From a virus: a stretch of DNA of 26,318 nucleotides. Positions 9,352 to 17,792 of this stretch are shown piece after piece. The stretch is from IMG/VR virus record IMGVR_UViG_3300023179_000446, positions 1-26,318 of that record; one strand, 5' to 3'. A model generated the notes under the pieces. That model saw only the letters and a program-made list of their open reading frames with translations, had not been told where the DNA came from and ran no database searches. Numbering within the stretch: the stretch's first letter is position 1; each line of letters opens with the position of its first letter. The translations under genes and the position numbers were made by a program.

Positions 9352-10191
9352 CTAGACCTCTTCAAATACCGCAGTGATGTTGTTCCAGCCAGCAGTCTCA
9401 TTATCCTTTTCAATTTTGCACGAATTGGCTACGACCCTACAGTGCATAAGTTTATTATCATAAAGTGGGTCTTGGTACTGGGAAGTATATAGGTATACCG
9501 TACTCCGATATGGGTCAGAGACTATCTGGTCCATAAAATCATTCGTTTTTGCGTCGCTAACTCCATCCCACTCTACAGTTACCCTGTGCTTTGGGTAGAA
9601 GGCTTTGGACATGATTGTATGCCCACGGGGGTACTTCCATGTGTCCGCATCATCCTCTGTTAGGACTTCCAGTTCGTAGTTGTCCGGCTCCTTACCCATG
9701 TCGAATGCCTGCCCAAAATATAGCTTCTTAAAGGCAAACTGCGCTGTCCCAGAGCTCTTGGCTATGGTCACCTTAAAATACCTATATGCAGCTAATGCAC
9801 CAGCAATATCGTCATTGTATCCAGGAACAAATATAAGGTCGTCGGAATATGGCCCATTTGCCGTCTTGCTCAGAAAGCTAGAGGCCGTTCCTATCTGATC
9901 GACCCAAGTGCTCGCATTGTTAGATCCGGCAACCTTTACGGTATTTACAGAGCTCGTAACTAAAGAACGAATGCCCCCAATGAGAAGATGGTCAATGGTC
10001 CTTGAGTTGCCAGTCCCTAAATCAAACGTAATATCAACGGACGATGCTGCCGCATTGAGCCTGGCGTGTGTATATCCAAGACCATAGAATGAGGCTGCCA
10101 GCGGATAGTCCTCCGCAAATGTCTGAGAGGAGCTAACCACTAAGGCGCTTTTAGTCACGTCTGGCTTGAGAATTAAGAAACTAGCCGCCAT
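9352..10191 (-). CDS. Distal tail-like protein, first of two paralogues
   Basis: This 279-residue protein sits directly downstream of the tape measure, the classical place for a distal tail protein. It starts MAASFLILKPDV, has an HLLIGGIRSL strand followed by SVNTVKVAGSNN (81-92), then NGPYSDDL, AYRYFKV, KLYFGQAFDMG, a VTVEWDGVSDAKTNDF segment and the ending NNITAVFEEV. Each block has a counterpart in the next gene. AAAGGA lies eight bases or so before the ATG. No membrane segment is seen. I infer a ring or adaptor at the tail tip; whether the two copies form a mixed ring or two stacked rings cannot be told. Confidence 0.58.
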   Translation of the reverse strand: MAASFLILKPDVTKSALVVSSSQTFAEDYPLAASFYGLGYTHARLNAAASSVDITFDLGTGNSRTIDHLLIGGIRSLVTSSVNTVKVAGSNNASTWVDQIGTASSFLSKTANGPYSDDLIFVPGYNDDIAGALAAYRYFKVTIAKSSGTAQFAFKKLYFGQAFDMGKEPDNYELEVLTEDDADTWKYPRGHTIMSKAFYPKHRVTVEWDGVSDAKTNDFMDQIVSDPYRSTVYLYTSQYQDPLYDNKLMHCRVVANSCKIEKDNETAGWNNITAVFEEV

Positions 10192-10201
10192 TTGCTATCC
10201 T

Positions 10202-13200
10202 TTAAGCCCCTGGATTGTTCTTTGATTTGACGATATTTCCTGTCTTCTTATTTCTCCAGAAGCCTTTTGGTCCTTCTACCCAGTCGCTCTTTCTTCCGGA
10301 TTTTTTGGTGCTGCCATTCCCGGTATCGCCAGATACATCAGTGCCATCGCCGAATAGAATCTCTACGAGAGCCTGTGCGCTTGAGTTCCCGGTGGTTTTG
10401 ATATTAAAAATAACATCATTCTTAAACTCATTGCCTCCGAGCTTGACAAGTTTCTCTATGATGTTACTAATTTTTTCCGCAGACCTAGCAAGTGGGCCAT
10501 TGGCTTTATCTAGGTTTTTAGCCGTGCTATTAAATGCCGAAGGAAGTCTCTGAGCCCCTTTATTAAGCTCAGTAACTAAATTGATCGCCTCTTTTAATGG
10601 ATCGAATCCGTCACTGGCATCTTTTGCCGCATCATTAAGCTCTTTGTTGACATTGGTAATATCGCCAGTTGTTTTATTGAACTTAAATCCAAGCTCTTCT
10701 AAGCGTCCAAGAATCTCAATAACGGCAGCGTCTCCAGCATTGGCAAACTGCTCAAATGTAGTTATCCCACTTTCATCGAGTGCCCTGAAGAATTTATCTA
10801 CAGTATCTTTATCAAATACACTTAAAAGCTCCTGCCTGAGCCCGCCGAGGTCTGGCTTCGGGACTTGTGAGATAAAGTTCTCGTATGCCTTGCTCGCATC
10901 CTCCAATGCTTTCCGAGCTTGCGCTATTTGCTCAGGTCCAACGGCAGCAAGAAGCTGTGCGTTCGCAACGTCGATTGCGGCTCTTAGCTGATCTCCCTGA
11001 GCTCGCCTAAGTTTAGATCCCTCTTGAGTAAACTTTTCAGAATATTCGGCAAAGATATCTGTAAAGGCATCTATGCTGACTCGTCCACCTTTTTTACCAG
11101 CGTCTATAAGATTTTTGAACGCTTGGGATACAGCGCCAGTAGCGTTTGGTATGCCAGCGCCAAGAAGCTCCTTTGTCTTCTTGATTTCATCATTAACCTG
11201 CTTAATGCTAAGCCTACCAGCGAGGAACCCTTGAACCAATATATCTATATTCTTTTCGGCGGTAACGCCGACAGTTCTTAAAACAACGCCAAGGGAATTG
11301 CTATCTCGGATGAACGGCAACACCCCCTGTATGTTTATGTCCTTAAACTTATTGGTCGTGTCTTCTACTTTCTTATTCAGGTCGCCAAGGATATTCTCTA
11401 CTTTGTTTAGTTGCTTTGCATATTCTGCAAGTTTTTTTGCACTAGCCTCAGCGCCTTTATCAAGTTCTGCGTTGTAGGCTTTTTCTAACCTGTCTCGTTT
11501 AATTACGTTGGCAAGAACCTCTTGCTGAAGTTTTGCAATCGCCTTTCCAGCTGCTGTCTGACTAAGCTGCTTATTATTTATCTGGTCAAGTATGTTGGAA
11601 TAAGCCGTGGACTGTTGAACAAGCTTGCGAGCCTCGTCTGTCTGCTTTTTCAGAAGCTCTGCCGCTATTTCCTCTGGAGTCTTCTCTTTCTTTCGGCCAC
11701 TACCCCTTGATGTTGTGCTCGGGACTACTGGCACAGAAGCAAGTGGGGCCTCAGCATTTTGTCTAATTGAATTAATGTTCTTAATAAGAGTAATTAACTG
11801 CTCGTCTGTTGCCTTAGCAAGTTGTTGAAGGCTGGTTATCCCACTTAATCGCAGCGCTTCAAACAATCTAGTTTGCTGCTGCGCTGTAAAATTAAACGTC
11901 TGCCCAAGGCTTGAAATTACACTCTCAAATGAAGCTGCGACCTCTTGCCCCTCTGCGCCAATATCTCTAAGAGAGTCGAGTGCATATTGCCCAGGCTGAT
12001 CATTCTGAAGAGATGTATTGAGATTATTGATCGCCTGCTTAAAGTCACCAATCGCCCCAGGGATTCCTTCTGAGTAAATGTTTTGAAGCTGAACAAGTGA
12101 ATTATACGCTTCTTCTGCAGTAAGCTGAGCATCTCTGAATGCTTTTAGAATTGCTTTAGAGAGGTCTTCAAAGGTTTCTCCAGTCTGCTGAACAAGCACC
12201 TGAAGATTCTGAAGGCTTCCGCCAATGTTATTGGAAATTGCAGTGCCAATAAGCCGTGCCTGCTCATTAGAAATACCCTGAAGCTTTCCTATCGCAAGGC
12301 CGATGCCATTGAATGCGTTTTGCACTCCAGCGGAGAGGGTATTGAAGTAGTTAAAAAAACCTTCGCCGCCAAACTGAACCTGTCCAGCGAATGGCGTGAA
12401 TCCTTCAAATACAAGATCCGAAAGTCTTTGTAATTGCGGCCTAGCCTCCTGAAGAGTCTCTCCAATAGTAAGGATGCCATTGGATACTGCAGTCTGAACT
12501 TGCCCTTGAATAACTACGCCAAGACGTCCGCCGTCAAACAGCTCTCCAAAGTATTTGTCGATCCGTTTACGCTCTTTAGTGCTGGCGAGATCTTGAGTGT
12601 TCCTCACGATATATTCGCCAACAAGCCTTCCGACTATTCCTCCGATTTCGCCGCCCAATACCGTTCCGATTTGAGTTCCAATCTGCGGCGCATCATTTCT
12701 TGTGAATTCAGTGAATGCTAAATCGATGGCAAGATTAAGGCCATCCGTGAGCGCCTTAGCAACCTCAGCCTCAAACCCGGCAAACGTCTCTGATCCAGTT
12801 ATCGATTGAAGTTGTGCCTGCGTTTCCTTTGAGAAAGACCCGCTGGTATCAAAGCCAAAGAAGCCACCGCCTTGCTGCCTTCCCTCTGCGTCCTTATCGA
12901 TGCCACGAAGGGCGTCTCGAAGGTTAATTGTGCCCTGTCGAGCCTCAGCGAGTTGTTGATTATAACGCTGAATCTCTCTAGTCTTTTCAGCGCTGACTAA
13001 AAGCTTCTCGTCTGGTGCTTGCTGCTTAAGCTCATTAAGCCCCTTAACTTCTTTCTCAAAAGCCTTATAATCGCCACCAGCTTTTAAGAATGCAGCCCCA
13101 ATAGCTCTTATTTTTTCTGCAAGCTCATCCGCATCGTTTTGCGGATCGTTGAAAACATCTAGAAGCTGCTGTTGAATATCGTTCGGAATTGCACGATCTA

Positions 13201-15478
13201 ATGCTCTGTTAAGACCCTTGGCAAGCTCTTCGAGCTGCTGTTCCTGCTTTTTGAGTGCCTTTGTTGTATCGTCGACTGGCTTAGTGGCCTTTCTGGTTCC
13301 CTTAGTGGCATTGACAATAGCAGCCTCAAGAGCTTTAAAGTTTACCCTGGTTATCCCTGCTCCCTTCGATAATTGATCGAGCCCTCCTTTAATACCAGTG
13401 AGCGCATCTTTCGCTTGGCCTATTTTGCCGCTGCTGATTGCCCCTGCAAAAACACCTACATCCTTGGCTAGGTCTGCAAAAGAAGATTTAGTAGCAGCAG
13501 CAGAAACGTCTTGCTCTATTTTTTTAAGAGCGTTGGTATACTTCTCAACGGCAGCTGTATCCCTTAAGCTATCATCAAATTCTTGCTTTGCAGTTTTAAG
13601 ATCCGAGAAAATTTTCGCTGCCTGGGGGTCTCCTATTCCAGGGATCTTAAATATTCCAGCCTCTCGCTCGCCCTGCGTCCTAAGGTCTGCAAATAGGCTT
13701 GATATCTGAGAACGAGCAGCAATTACTTCGCTGTTATCGACATTTATCTTAATTCCTTTTTCGCCTTCTCCACGAAGCAGAGCGATTTCTGCTCGCAGGC
13801 CCTTTGCTTCTTCCTGTGTTCTTTGAAGCGCCGCATCAACGTCGGCAAACCTTGGATTGCCAAGAGTAAAGCCTTCGCTTTTCATCTTGTCTCTTAGTTC
13901 GACAAGTTTTTTTGTTCTATTTTCTACAGCAGCGAGTGACTTTTCTAGGTCATTAGCTTTTTCTGCGCCGTTTCTTAGATCAAAGAACAGGTCAATAAAT
14001 TCTACCAATGCAACCTTTGCAAGAACAAAAGGCTCTTTTAAGGTAGTTGCTACTCTCTTCGTTATTCCAGATAGAGTGCCAAGTATTAATCCAAATCTTT
14101 CGCTTGCTGATGCGCTTAATTCAGCTAAGGCAGCCTGTTCTTTATAAGCAAAAATGAGTAATTGAGAAGCATTAAACCCTTGACTGAATTTTGTATTGGC
14201 GTTCTCTTGCGCCGCCTGTAGCTTCTGAAGAGATGTACCAACAGTATCTAATACTTCTGGAAGCTCTTCGGCTCTCTCCTTAATCTTCTTAAGAGATTCA
14301 GCAAAGAATGCCGCCTTCTTCTCTGCGTCAGTTAGATCGTTAGCGCTCTTGCCAACAGATAGGGCGAAATTCTTATATGCCTCTTCTGCGCTTACAATAA
14401 TACCAAGGTTGTCGAGGTAGAGTCGTGACTGACGACCGAGTCCAAGAGAAAGAGACTCAAGGCCAAATGCAGCATCGATTCCCATCGCCCTGCCAAGCTT
14501 AACTGCAGCTGCTGCGGCTTCGTTGAATACATCAGTTGGAACTCCAAGGAGAACCGCTTGGTTCGCTCTTTGATAAAGGTCTACGTCAGATACAAGGCCT
14601 TGCGTTGCTTTTCTCAATGCCTCAATCGACTTGGTCGGATCTTGTCCGATTGTTCTTTGAAGAGTTTGGAAGCCAGCGTTTAGTCCTTCTACTTTACCCG
14701 CTTGCGCCGCAAGGTCGTTAATGGCCTTATCGAGCTTTATGATAGCGCCGACTGCTGCAACAACTCCAGCGATTGTTCCGCCAACAACTCCGAGGCTCTT
14801 GAAGTTATTAATGAATGCGCCGAATCCTACGTTCACATTGCCAAACTGCAAGGACAGTGCGGCTATGCTGTTCTTAAACGCATCGACAAGCTTGCCATCG
14901 CCAGCGGTATCACCAAGGCCACCCCTTGGGGTCTTCTTAATCTTGGCAGTCTCTCTGTTGATGGCCGCAATATTCTCTAAGATTTGAGTGCGAAGAGTCT
15001 TTTCTGCTTCGGCCTTCTCTCTCGCAGCCGCTTCTGCAGCACGAACCTCAAGCGTCTTTAATTTAATAGCATTATCAGCCGCTCGTTGGTCGGCCTTGAT
15101 CTTCTCATCAGAAGCTCTTTGCGCTGCGGCGATTTGCTGTTGCGCTGCAGTCTGAGCTTCCTTCGCCGCAGACTGATACTTAAGCTTCGTGATCGCAATT
15201 TCAGGATTCGCATTCGCTAATGCTTCTAAGTGTCTTCTGCGCTCTGCAGCTGCCTCGTTCTCAAGGGCCTTAATCTGAATGCGCTCCTTAGACTCAATGT
15301 CCTTAATAAGGACAGCGCTCATGTTCTTAGAGAGCCCCTCTATCTTTTTGAACTGAGCTTCAGTGCTCTTAAGACTATTCTCTAACGCCTTCTTAAGTTC
15401 TTCGGCAGATTTAATGGCCTCTTCGGTATCAAGAGTTACATTAATCTTAATGTCATTTGAGTCACCGAATCCTGCCAT
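10202..15478 (-). CDS. Tape measure protein
   Basis: At 1758 residues this is by far the longest complete gene and directly follows the frameshifting chaperone, the canonical tape-measure place. Residues 20-190 are a long alanine-, lysine- and glutamate-rich coiled coil. A hydrophobic segment lies at about 229-248 (GVVGGTIAGVVAAVGAII) and a second glycine-rich hydrophobic region near 925-955. Long helical stretches with charged repeats fill the rest, plus a basic linker GRKKEKTPEE near 1275. No lysozyme or NlpC/P60 motif is apparent. Using the known rough proportion of 0.15 nm per residue, the tail would be near 260 nm. The ATG shares one base with the TAA of the upstream frame (TAATG). It ends 10 bases before the next gene. 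Confidence 0.93.
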   Translation of the reverse strand: MAGFGDSNDIKINVTLDTEEAIKSAEELKKALENSLKSTEAQFKKIEGLSKNMSAVLIKDIESKERIQIKALENEAAAERRRHLEALANANPEIAITKLKYQSAAKEAQTAAQQQIAAAQRASDEKIKADQRAADNAIKLKTLEVRAAEAAAREKAEAEKTLRTQILENIAAINRETAKIKKTPRGGLGDTAGDGKLVDAFKNSIAALSLQFGNVNVGFGAFINNFKSLGVVGGTIAGVVAAVGAIIKLDKAINDLAAQAGKVEGLNAGFQTLQRTIGQDPTKSIEALRKATQGLVSDVDLYQRANQAVLLGVPTDVFNEAAAAAVKLGRAMGIDAAFGLESLSLGLGRQSRLYLDNLGIIVSAEEAYKNFALSVGKSANDLTDAEKKAAFFAESLKKIKERAEELPEVLDTVGTSLQKLQAAQENANTKFSQGFNASQLLIFAYKEQAALAELSASASERFGLILGTLSGITKRVATTLKEPFVLAKVALVEFIDLFFDLRNGAEKANDLEKSLAAVENRTKKLVELRDKMKSEGFTLGNPRFADVDAALQRTQEEAKGLRAEIALLRGEGEKGIKINVDNSEVIAARSQISSLFADLRTQGEREAGIFKIPGIGDPQAAKIFSDLKTAKQEFDDSLRDTAAVEKYTNALKKIEQDVSAAATKSSFADLAKDVGVFAGAISSGKIGQAKDALTGIKGGLDQLSKGAGITRVNFKALEAAIVNATKGTRKATKPVDDTTKALKKQEQQLEELAKGLNRALDRAIPNDIQQQLLDVFNDPQNDADELAEKIRAIGAAFLKAGGDYKAFEKEVKGLNELKQQAPDEKLLVSAEKTREIQRYNQQLAEARQGTINLRDALRGIDKDAEGRQQGGGFFGFDTSGSFSKETQAQLQSITGSETFAGFEAEVAKALTDGLNLAIDLAFTEFTRNDAPQIGTQIGTVLGGEIGGIVGRLVGEYIVRNTQDLASTKERKRIDKYFGELFDGGRLGVVIQGQVQTAVSNGILTIGETLQEARPQLQRLSDLVFEGFTPFAGQVQFGGEGFFNYFNTLSAGVQNAFNGIGLAIGKLQGISNEQARLIGTAISNNIGGSLQNLQVLVQQTGETFEDLSKAILKAFRDAQLTAEEAYNSLVQLQNIYSEGIPGAIGDFKQAINNLNTSLQNDQPGQYALDSLRDIGAEGQEVAASFESVISSLGQTFNFTAQQQTRLFEALRLSGITSLQQLAKATDEQLITLIKNINSIRQNAEAPLASVPVVPSTTSRGSGRKKEKTPEEIAAELLKKQTDEARKLVQQSTAYSNILDQINNKQLSQTAAGKAIAKLQQEVLANVIKRDRLEKAYNAELDKGAEASAKKLAEYAKQLNKVENILGDLNKKVEDTTNKFKDINIQGVLPFIRDSNSLGVVLRTVGVTAEKNIDILVQGFLAGRLSIKQVNDEIKKTKELLGAGIPNATGAVSQAFKNLIDAGKKGGRVSIDAFTDIFAEYSEKFTQEGSKLRRAQGDQLRAAIDVANAQLLAAVGPEQIAQARKALEDASKAYENFISQVPKPDLGGLRQELLSVFDKDTVDKFFRALDESGITTFEQFANAGDAAVIEILGRLEELGFKFNKTTGDITNVNKELNDAAKDASDGFDPLKEAINLVTELNKGAQRLPSAFNSTAKNLDKANGPLARSAEKISNIIEKLVKLGGNEFKNDVIFNIKTTGNSSAQALVEILFGDGTDVSGDTGNGSTKKSGRKSDWVEGPKGFWRNKKTGNIVKSKNNPGA

Positions 15479-16130
15479 TACTTTACTTTCGCCTTGCTGT
15501 TCTTCTTAGCGCTCCACTCCCTATATTCCGCTAGAACCGCTCTCATCTCCAAGATGGTTTCTGCGCTTTCGTCGGCAAGGCCGCTCTCCTTCAGAAGTCT
15601 TTCCTGAAAAGATGCATACCCTGGCGTCATAGATAGGATCTCTACCTGCAGGAATGCGTCAGCAAGTTCGTTAAGTCGCTTGTTCCCTGCTATCTCCACG
15701 ATAGGACATAGATTGGATAAGCAAGCTGGCTTCTTATTATTTTTGATGTAAAGGATGTGACAGTTTCCGCAGTTAAGACCAGGCTCAAAGAGCCTGTACC
15801 TTACCAGCCTAACTAGTTCACTGTTACGTCGTTTTTTGGGTCCGCCTCCCCCTTCATGCCTTCAACGATGGCTTTAGACCATGCTTGAATAAGCTGGAAG
15901 AAGAATTTAGCTGAGAACTTCTTATTCTTAAGATCGTCTACAGTAACTGCAGAACCATCCTTATACTCGAAACCACGAAGCTCCCTAAGTTTCGGAAGAA
16001 GAATGTCAGCCTGCTCCTCAAGAGTCTTTCCTGACATCTCAATCATAACGGCCCAATCACGAAGAGTAGGCTCGTCGAATATAGCGACTCCATCGCCAAT
16101 CTTTACGGTAAGGTCATTATCAATAATCAT
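15478..16130 (-). CDS. Tail assembly chaperone GT fusion made by -1 frameshift
   Basis: Ribosomes slipping back one base at the A_AAA_AAC heptamer (15837-15831) leave the 0 frame after codon 100 and continue from 15831 to the TAA at 15478 with no stop, giving a 217-residue fusion. The -1 part is 117 residues. It starts RRNSELVRLV, has four cysteines in CGNC (121, 124) and CLSNLC (137, 142) that resemble a small zinc ribbon, then a helical domain with LNELADAFLQVEIL and VLAEYREWSAKK. In lambda the G and GT products bind the tape measure and tail tube protein during tail assembly, and the T part is reached in the same way. The part from 15699 alone would need a GTG start with no good ribosome-binding site, so fusion is the better reading. 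Confidence 0.82.
15780..15796 (-). promoter_or_regulatory. Hairpin downstream of the slippery site
   Basis: CAGGCTC and GAGCCTG form a perfect 7-bp stem around a three-base loop. It starts about 35 bases after the heptamer, farther than the five to nine bases typical of frameshift stimulators, so a stimulatory role is uncertain. It lies within the -1 reading frame and has no U-tract, so it is not a terminator. Confidence 0.4.
15813..16130 (-). CDS. Tail assembly chaperone G, 0-frame product
   Basis: The 105-residue 0-frame product lies between the major tail protein and the tape measure, where gpG-type chaperones sit. It opens MIIDNDLTVKIGDGVAIFDE, then helical segments LRDWAVMIEMSGKTLEEQAD and KFFFQLIQAWSKAIVEGMKG. 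It ends DPKNDVTVN, five codons past the slip site. The ATG at 16130 has AAGGG about nine bases upstream. It should be made in excess of the fusion product, as the 0-frame stop is close after the heptamer. Family assignment is from position, size and frameshift layout rather than strong sequence identity. Confidence 0.8.
   Translation of the reverse strand: MIIDNDLTVKIGDGVAIFDEPTLRDWAVMIEMSGKTLEEQADILLPKLRELRGFEYKDGSAVTVDDLKNKKFSAKFFFQLIQAWSKAIVEGMKGEADPKNDVTVN
15831..15840 (-). promoter_or_regulatory. Programmed -1 frameshift slippery site
   Basis: The minus strand reads CCCAAAAAAC. With 0-frame codons CCA AAA AAC this contains a canonical X_XXY_YYZ heptamer A_AAA_AAC (15837-15831), and CCCAAAA overlaps it as a second possible slip site. 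The 0 frame stops at 15813, while the -1 frame runs on to 15478. Both tRNAs can re-pair after slipping at A_AAA_AAC. Efficiency cannot be judged from the sequence. Confidence 0.82.
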
Positions 16131-16168
16131 AGCTTAAGCCCTTATTTGATGGGGGTGGGTATGAGCCG

Positions 16169-16196
16169 AATATATAGAAAGGGCAGCATAGCTCAA
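16169..16196 (-). promoter_or_regulatory. Candidate sigma70-like promoter before chaperone gene
   Basis: TTGAGC (16196-16191) and TATATT (16174-16169) are separated by 16 bases, with four of six and five of six consensus matches. The -35 lies in the loop and stem edge of the hairpin after the major tail protein. It could restart transcription of the chaperone and tape measure. The host sigma factor is unknown, so this remains a weak candidate. Confidence 0.28.
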
Positions 16197-16214
16197 GAGA
16201 CCTATGCTGCCCTT
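16179..16214 (-). terminator. Terminator-like hairpin after major tail protein
   Basis: A perfect 13-bp inverted repeat, AAGGGCAGCATAG and its complement, encloses a ten-base loop and lies 20 bases beyond the major tail stop. On the minus strand it is followed by TTTCTATATATT, an imperfect U-tract. It is probably a partial terminator or a 3' mRNA stabiliser that raises major tail protein over downstream genes. Confidence 0.68.
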
Positions 16215-16233
16215 AAGGATACTACCGAACTAA

Positions 16234-17298
16234 TTAAGCAAGCAGGGAGGTTGCAAGCGTATTTACAATCTCGAAGTACGGATATGTGCTTCCGCTCATT
16301 CCCGTAGGAGTTGTCGCAGCCTTAAGGAGGCGGAACTCCATCGAAAGGGTGTTTGTGCCCTGGTCAGTAACGGCATACTGCGGCTCAGTTACCAACAACA
16401 TGCGAGGGATGTAAATCGAGAACGACTTGTTCGTGCCCGTGCCAATCTGCGTACCCTCAATCTGGATGAGAGCTTTACGAGCCGTCTCAGCGCTCCAGAT
16501 TGTGTAGTAGGCATGGTCAGCGAGCTCTTTAACGTCAATGCTCAATGTCCCTTCAAAGAGATCCGTTGAGATAGGAGCGGAGTTGCCTGCACTGCCCTTA
16601 ATCTCAGGGATAATCTCTTGTGGACGGCTAAGAGCAAGGTTGAAGCCAGTGATGTTGTACTGGTCTCCAGAGCCTACTGCTGCACCGCTTTGTGCGTTTG
16701 TGCGAAACTTGTCTACAAGGTCAACAGCTACAAGCTCTGGAACGCCTTCACTGAAGGTGCAGTTCGCAAGCGTAGCGTTTGTATTGGTTGAAGACGAAAG
16801 CTCTACAGCATTAGCCAAGAGCTCTGCTGTAAAGTCCAGATACCCTGGTACGCCAGTTGTAGCAATACCGATGGATTGAACTGCACAGGTTGGGAACTCC
16901 ATAGTCGTTGCAGACGTTGACTCAAATGCCAACGTAACGTACTTGCTATTCAATGTAGTATTGAATGTAAGAGTATGCTTGTAATCGCCCTGCGTGGCAG
17001 TTACCTCAGTTGGCGCTCCAGATGTTCCCATGAACTGCGCCAAGAGAATATCGCAGTTATTGCGATAGCCAAGGTCAGCAGTAAGGGAAACAGTCGGAAT
17101 AACTGAACCACGGGTTGCAGTGTTCAACATGTAGTTGCCTGACCCGATTTGACGTGCTGTAATTTCCGACACGTTGAAGCTCGGCGATATTTCACCAGTA
17201 AAGCTATTTGTAGCTCCGCAGGCTACTGCCGTTCCCCAAGTTGACGCAATCTTCACGCCCGCTTTAGTTTGTGCTCCTGTAATACTAACAGCTCCCAT
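16234..17298 (-). CDS. Major tail protein (tail tube)
   Basis: This 354-residue protein starts MGAVSITGAQTKAG, followed by a beta-rich core with many Thr, Ser, Ala and Gly residues, few charges and no membrane segment. The middle holds FSEGVPELVAVDLVDKFRTN; the C-terminal part has IPRMLLVTEPQYAVTDQG and TLSMEFRLL, typical of tube proteins. It comes after a tail-completion-like gene, before the chaperone pair and tape measure, and ends in front of a strong hairpin, as expected for an abundant virion protein. GGAG lies about 13 bases upstream of the ATG, a rather long spacing. The tube assignment rests on order and composition. An extra C-terminal Ig-like domain is not apparent. Confidence 0.8.
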   Translation of the reverse strand: MGAVSITGAQTKAGVKIASTWGTAVACGATNSFTGEISPSFNVSEITARQIGSGNYMLNTATRGSVIPTVSLTADLGYRNNCDILLAQFMGTSGAPTEVTATQGDYKHTLTFNTTLNSKYVTLAFESTSATTMEFPTCAVQSIGIATTGVPGYLDFTAELLANAVELSSSTNTNATLANCTFSEGVPELVAVDLVDKFRTNAQSGAAVGSGDQYNITGFNLALSRPQEIIPEIKGSAGNSAPISTDLFEGTLSIDVKELADHAYYTIWSAETARKALIQIEGTQIGTGTNKSFSIYIPRMLLVTEPQYAVTDQGTNTLSMEFRLLKAATTPTGMSGSTYPYFEIVNTLATSLLA

Positions 17299-17318
17299 AA
17301 AATCTTAAATCTCCATTA

Positions 17319-17789
17319 CTAAACAGTTTTAGTCCCAGTATAGATAAAACCACCTCTCCAGCAGGCTTTGTTATCAATGGTAACTACTGAAATATCCTGT
17401 GGGATGCCACCGTTGTAAAAATCTACAGTACCATCCCAATCTCCCGTTAGTTGTGTCCTGACGAGATCATCCACTGTCTCAAGCCGATCTACCAGCGTGT
17501 TATAAGTGTTAGAGGAACTCTCCTCCTGTTGAAGATAATACTGCACACGCACCTGAAAAGTGTACCTAGTATTTCCCATGATCTGGGGCTCATGCTGACG
17601 AGTAACTAAGCATAGAAAGAAGTTAATTGTAGGGTACTTCCCGGGAGCTCCATAATAGAGTTCGGCCATGTTAAATGCGCTGTCTACGCTGACGTCATAT
17701 AGATAAATCTTTGGAGTCATTGCCGTAACGGTTTTATGTCCCCAGACTTTATCTTGCCAAGCTGTTCTGACTTCTGATGATGCTGGCAT
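17319..17789 (-). CDS. Tail terminator or tail-completion-like protein
   Basis: The 156-residue protein lies between a head-tail adaptor and the major tail protein, where tail terminators (lambda gpU, SPP1 gp17 type) are found. It contains IYLYDVSVDSAFNMAELYY, then RYTFQVRVQYYLQQEESS, TLVDRLETVDDLVRTQL, and a final WRGGFIYTGTKTV strand. The alternation of a beta strand pair, a helix near 95-110 and closing strands fits the alpha-beta fold of those proteins. GAGG precedes the ATG, and the TAG of the upstream gene falls within its leader, three bases away. The assignment is from position and pattern only. Confidence 0.6.
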   Translation of the reverse strand: MPASSEVRTAWQDKVWGHKTVTAMTPKIYLYDVSVDSAFNMAELYYGAPGKYPTINFFLCLVTRQHEPQIMGNTRYTFQVRVQYYLQQEESSSNTYNTLVDRLETVDDLVRTQLTGDWDGTVDFYNGGIPQDISVVTIDNKACWRGGFIYTGTKTV

Positions 17790-17792
17790 CGA

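Noticed and set aside
15478-15699. Independent 73-residue gene starting at GTG 15699
   Set aside because: The same frame is open back to the slippery site, and the GTG has no convincing ribosome-binding site, so a frameshift fusion is simpler.
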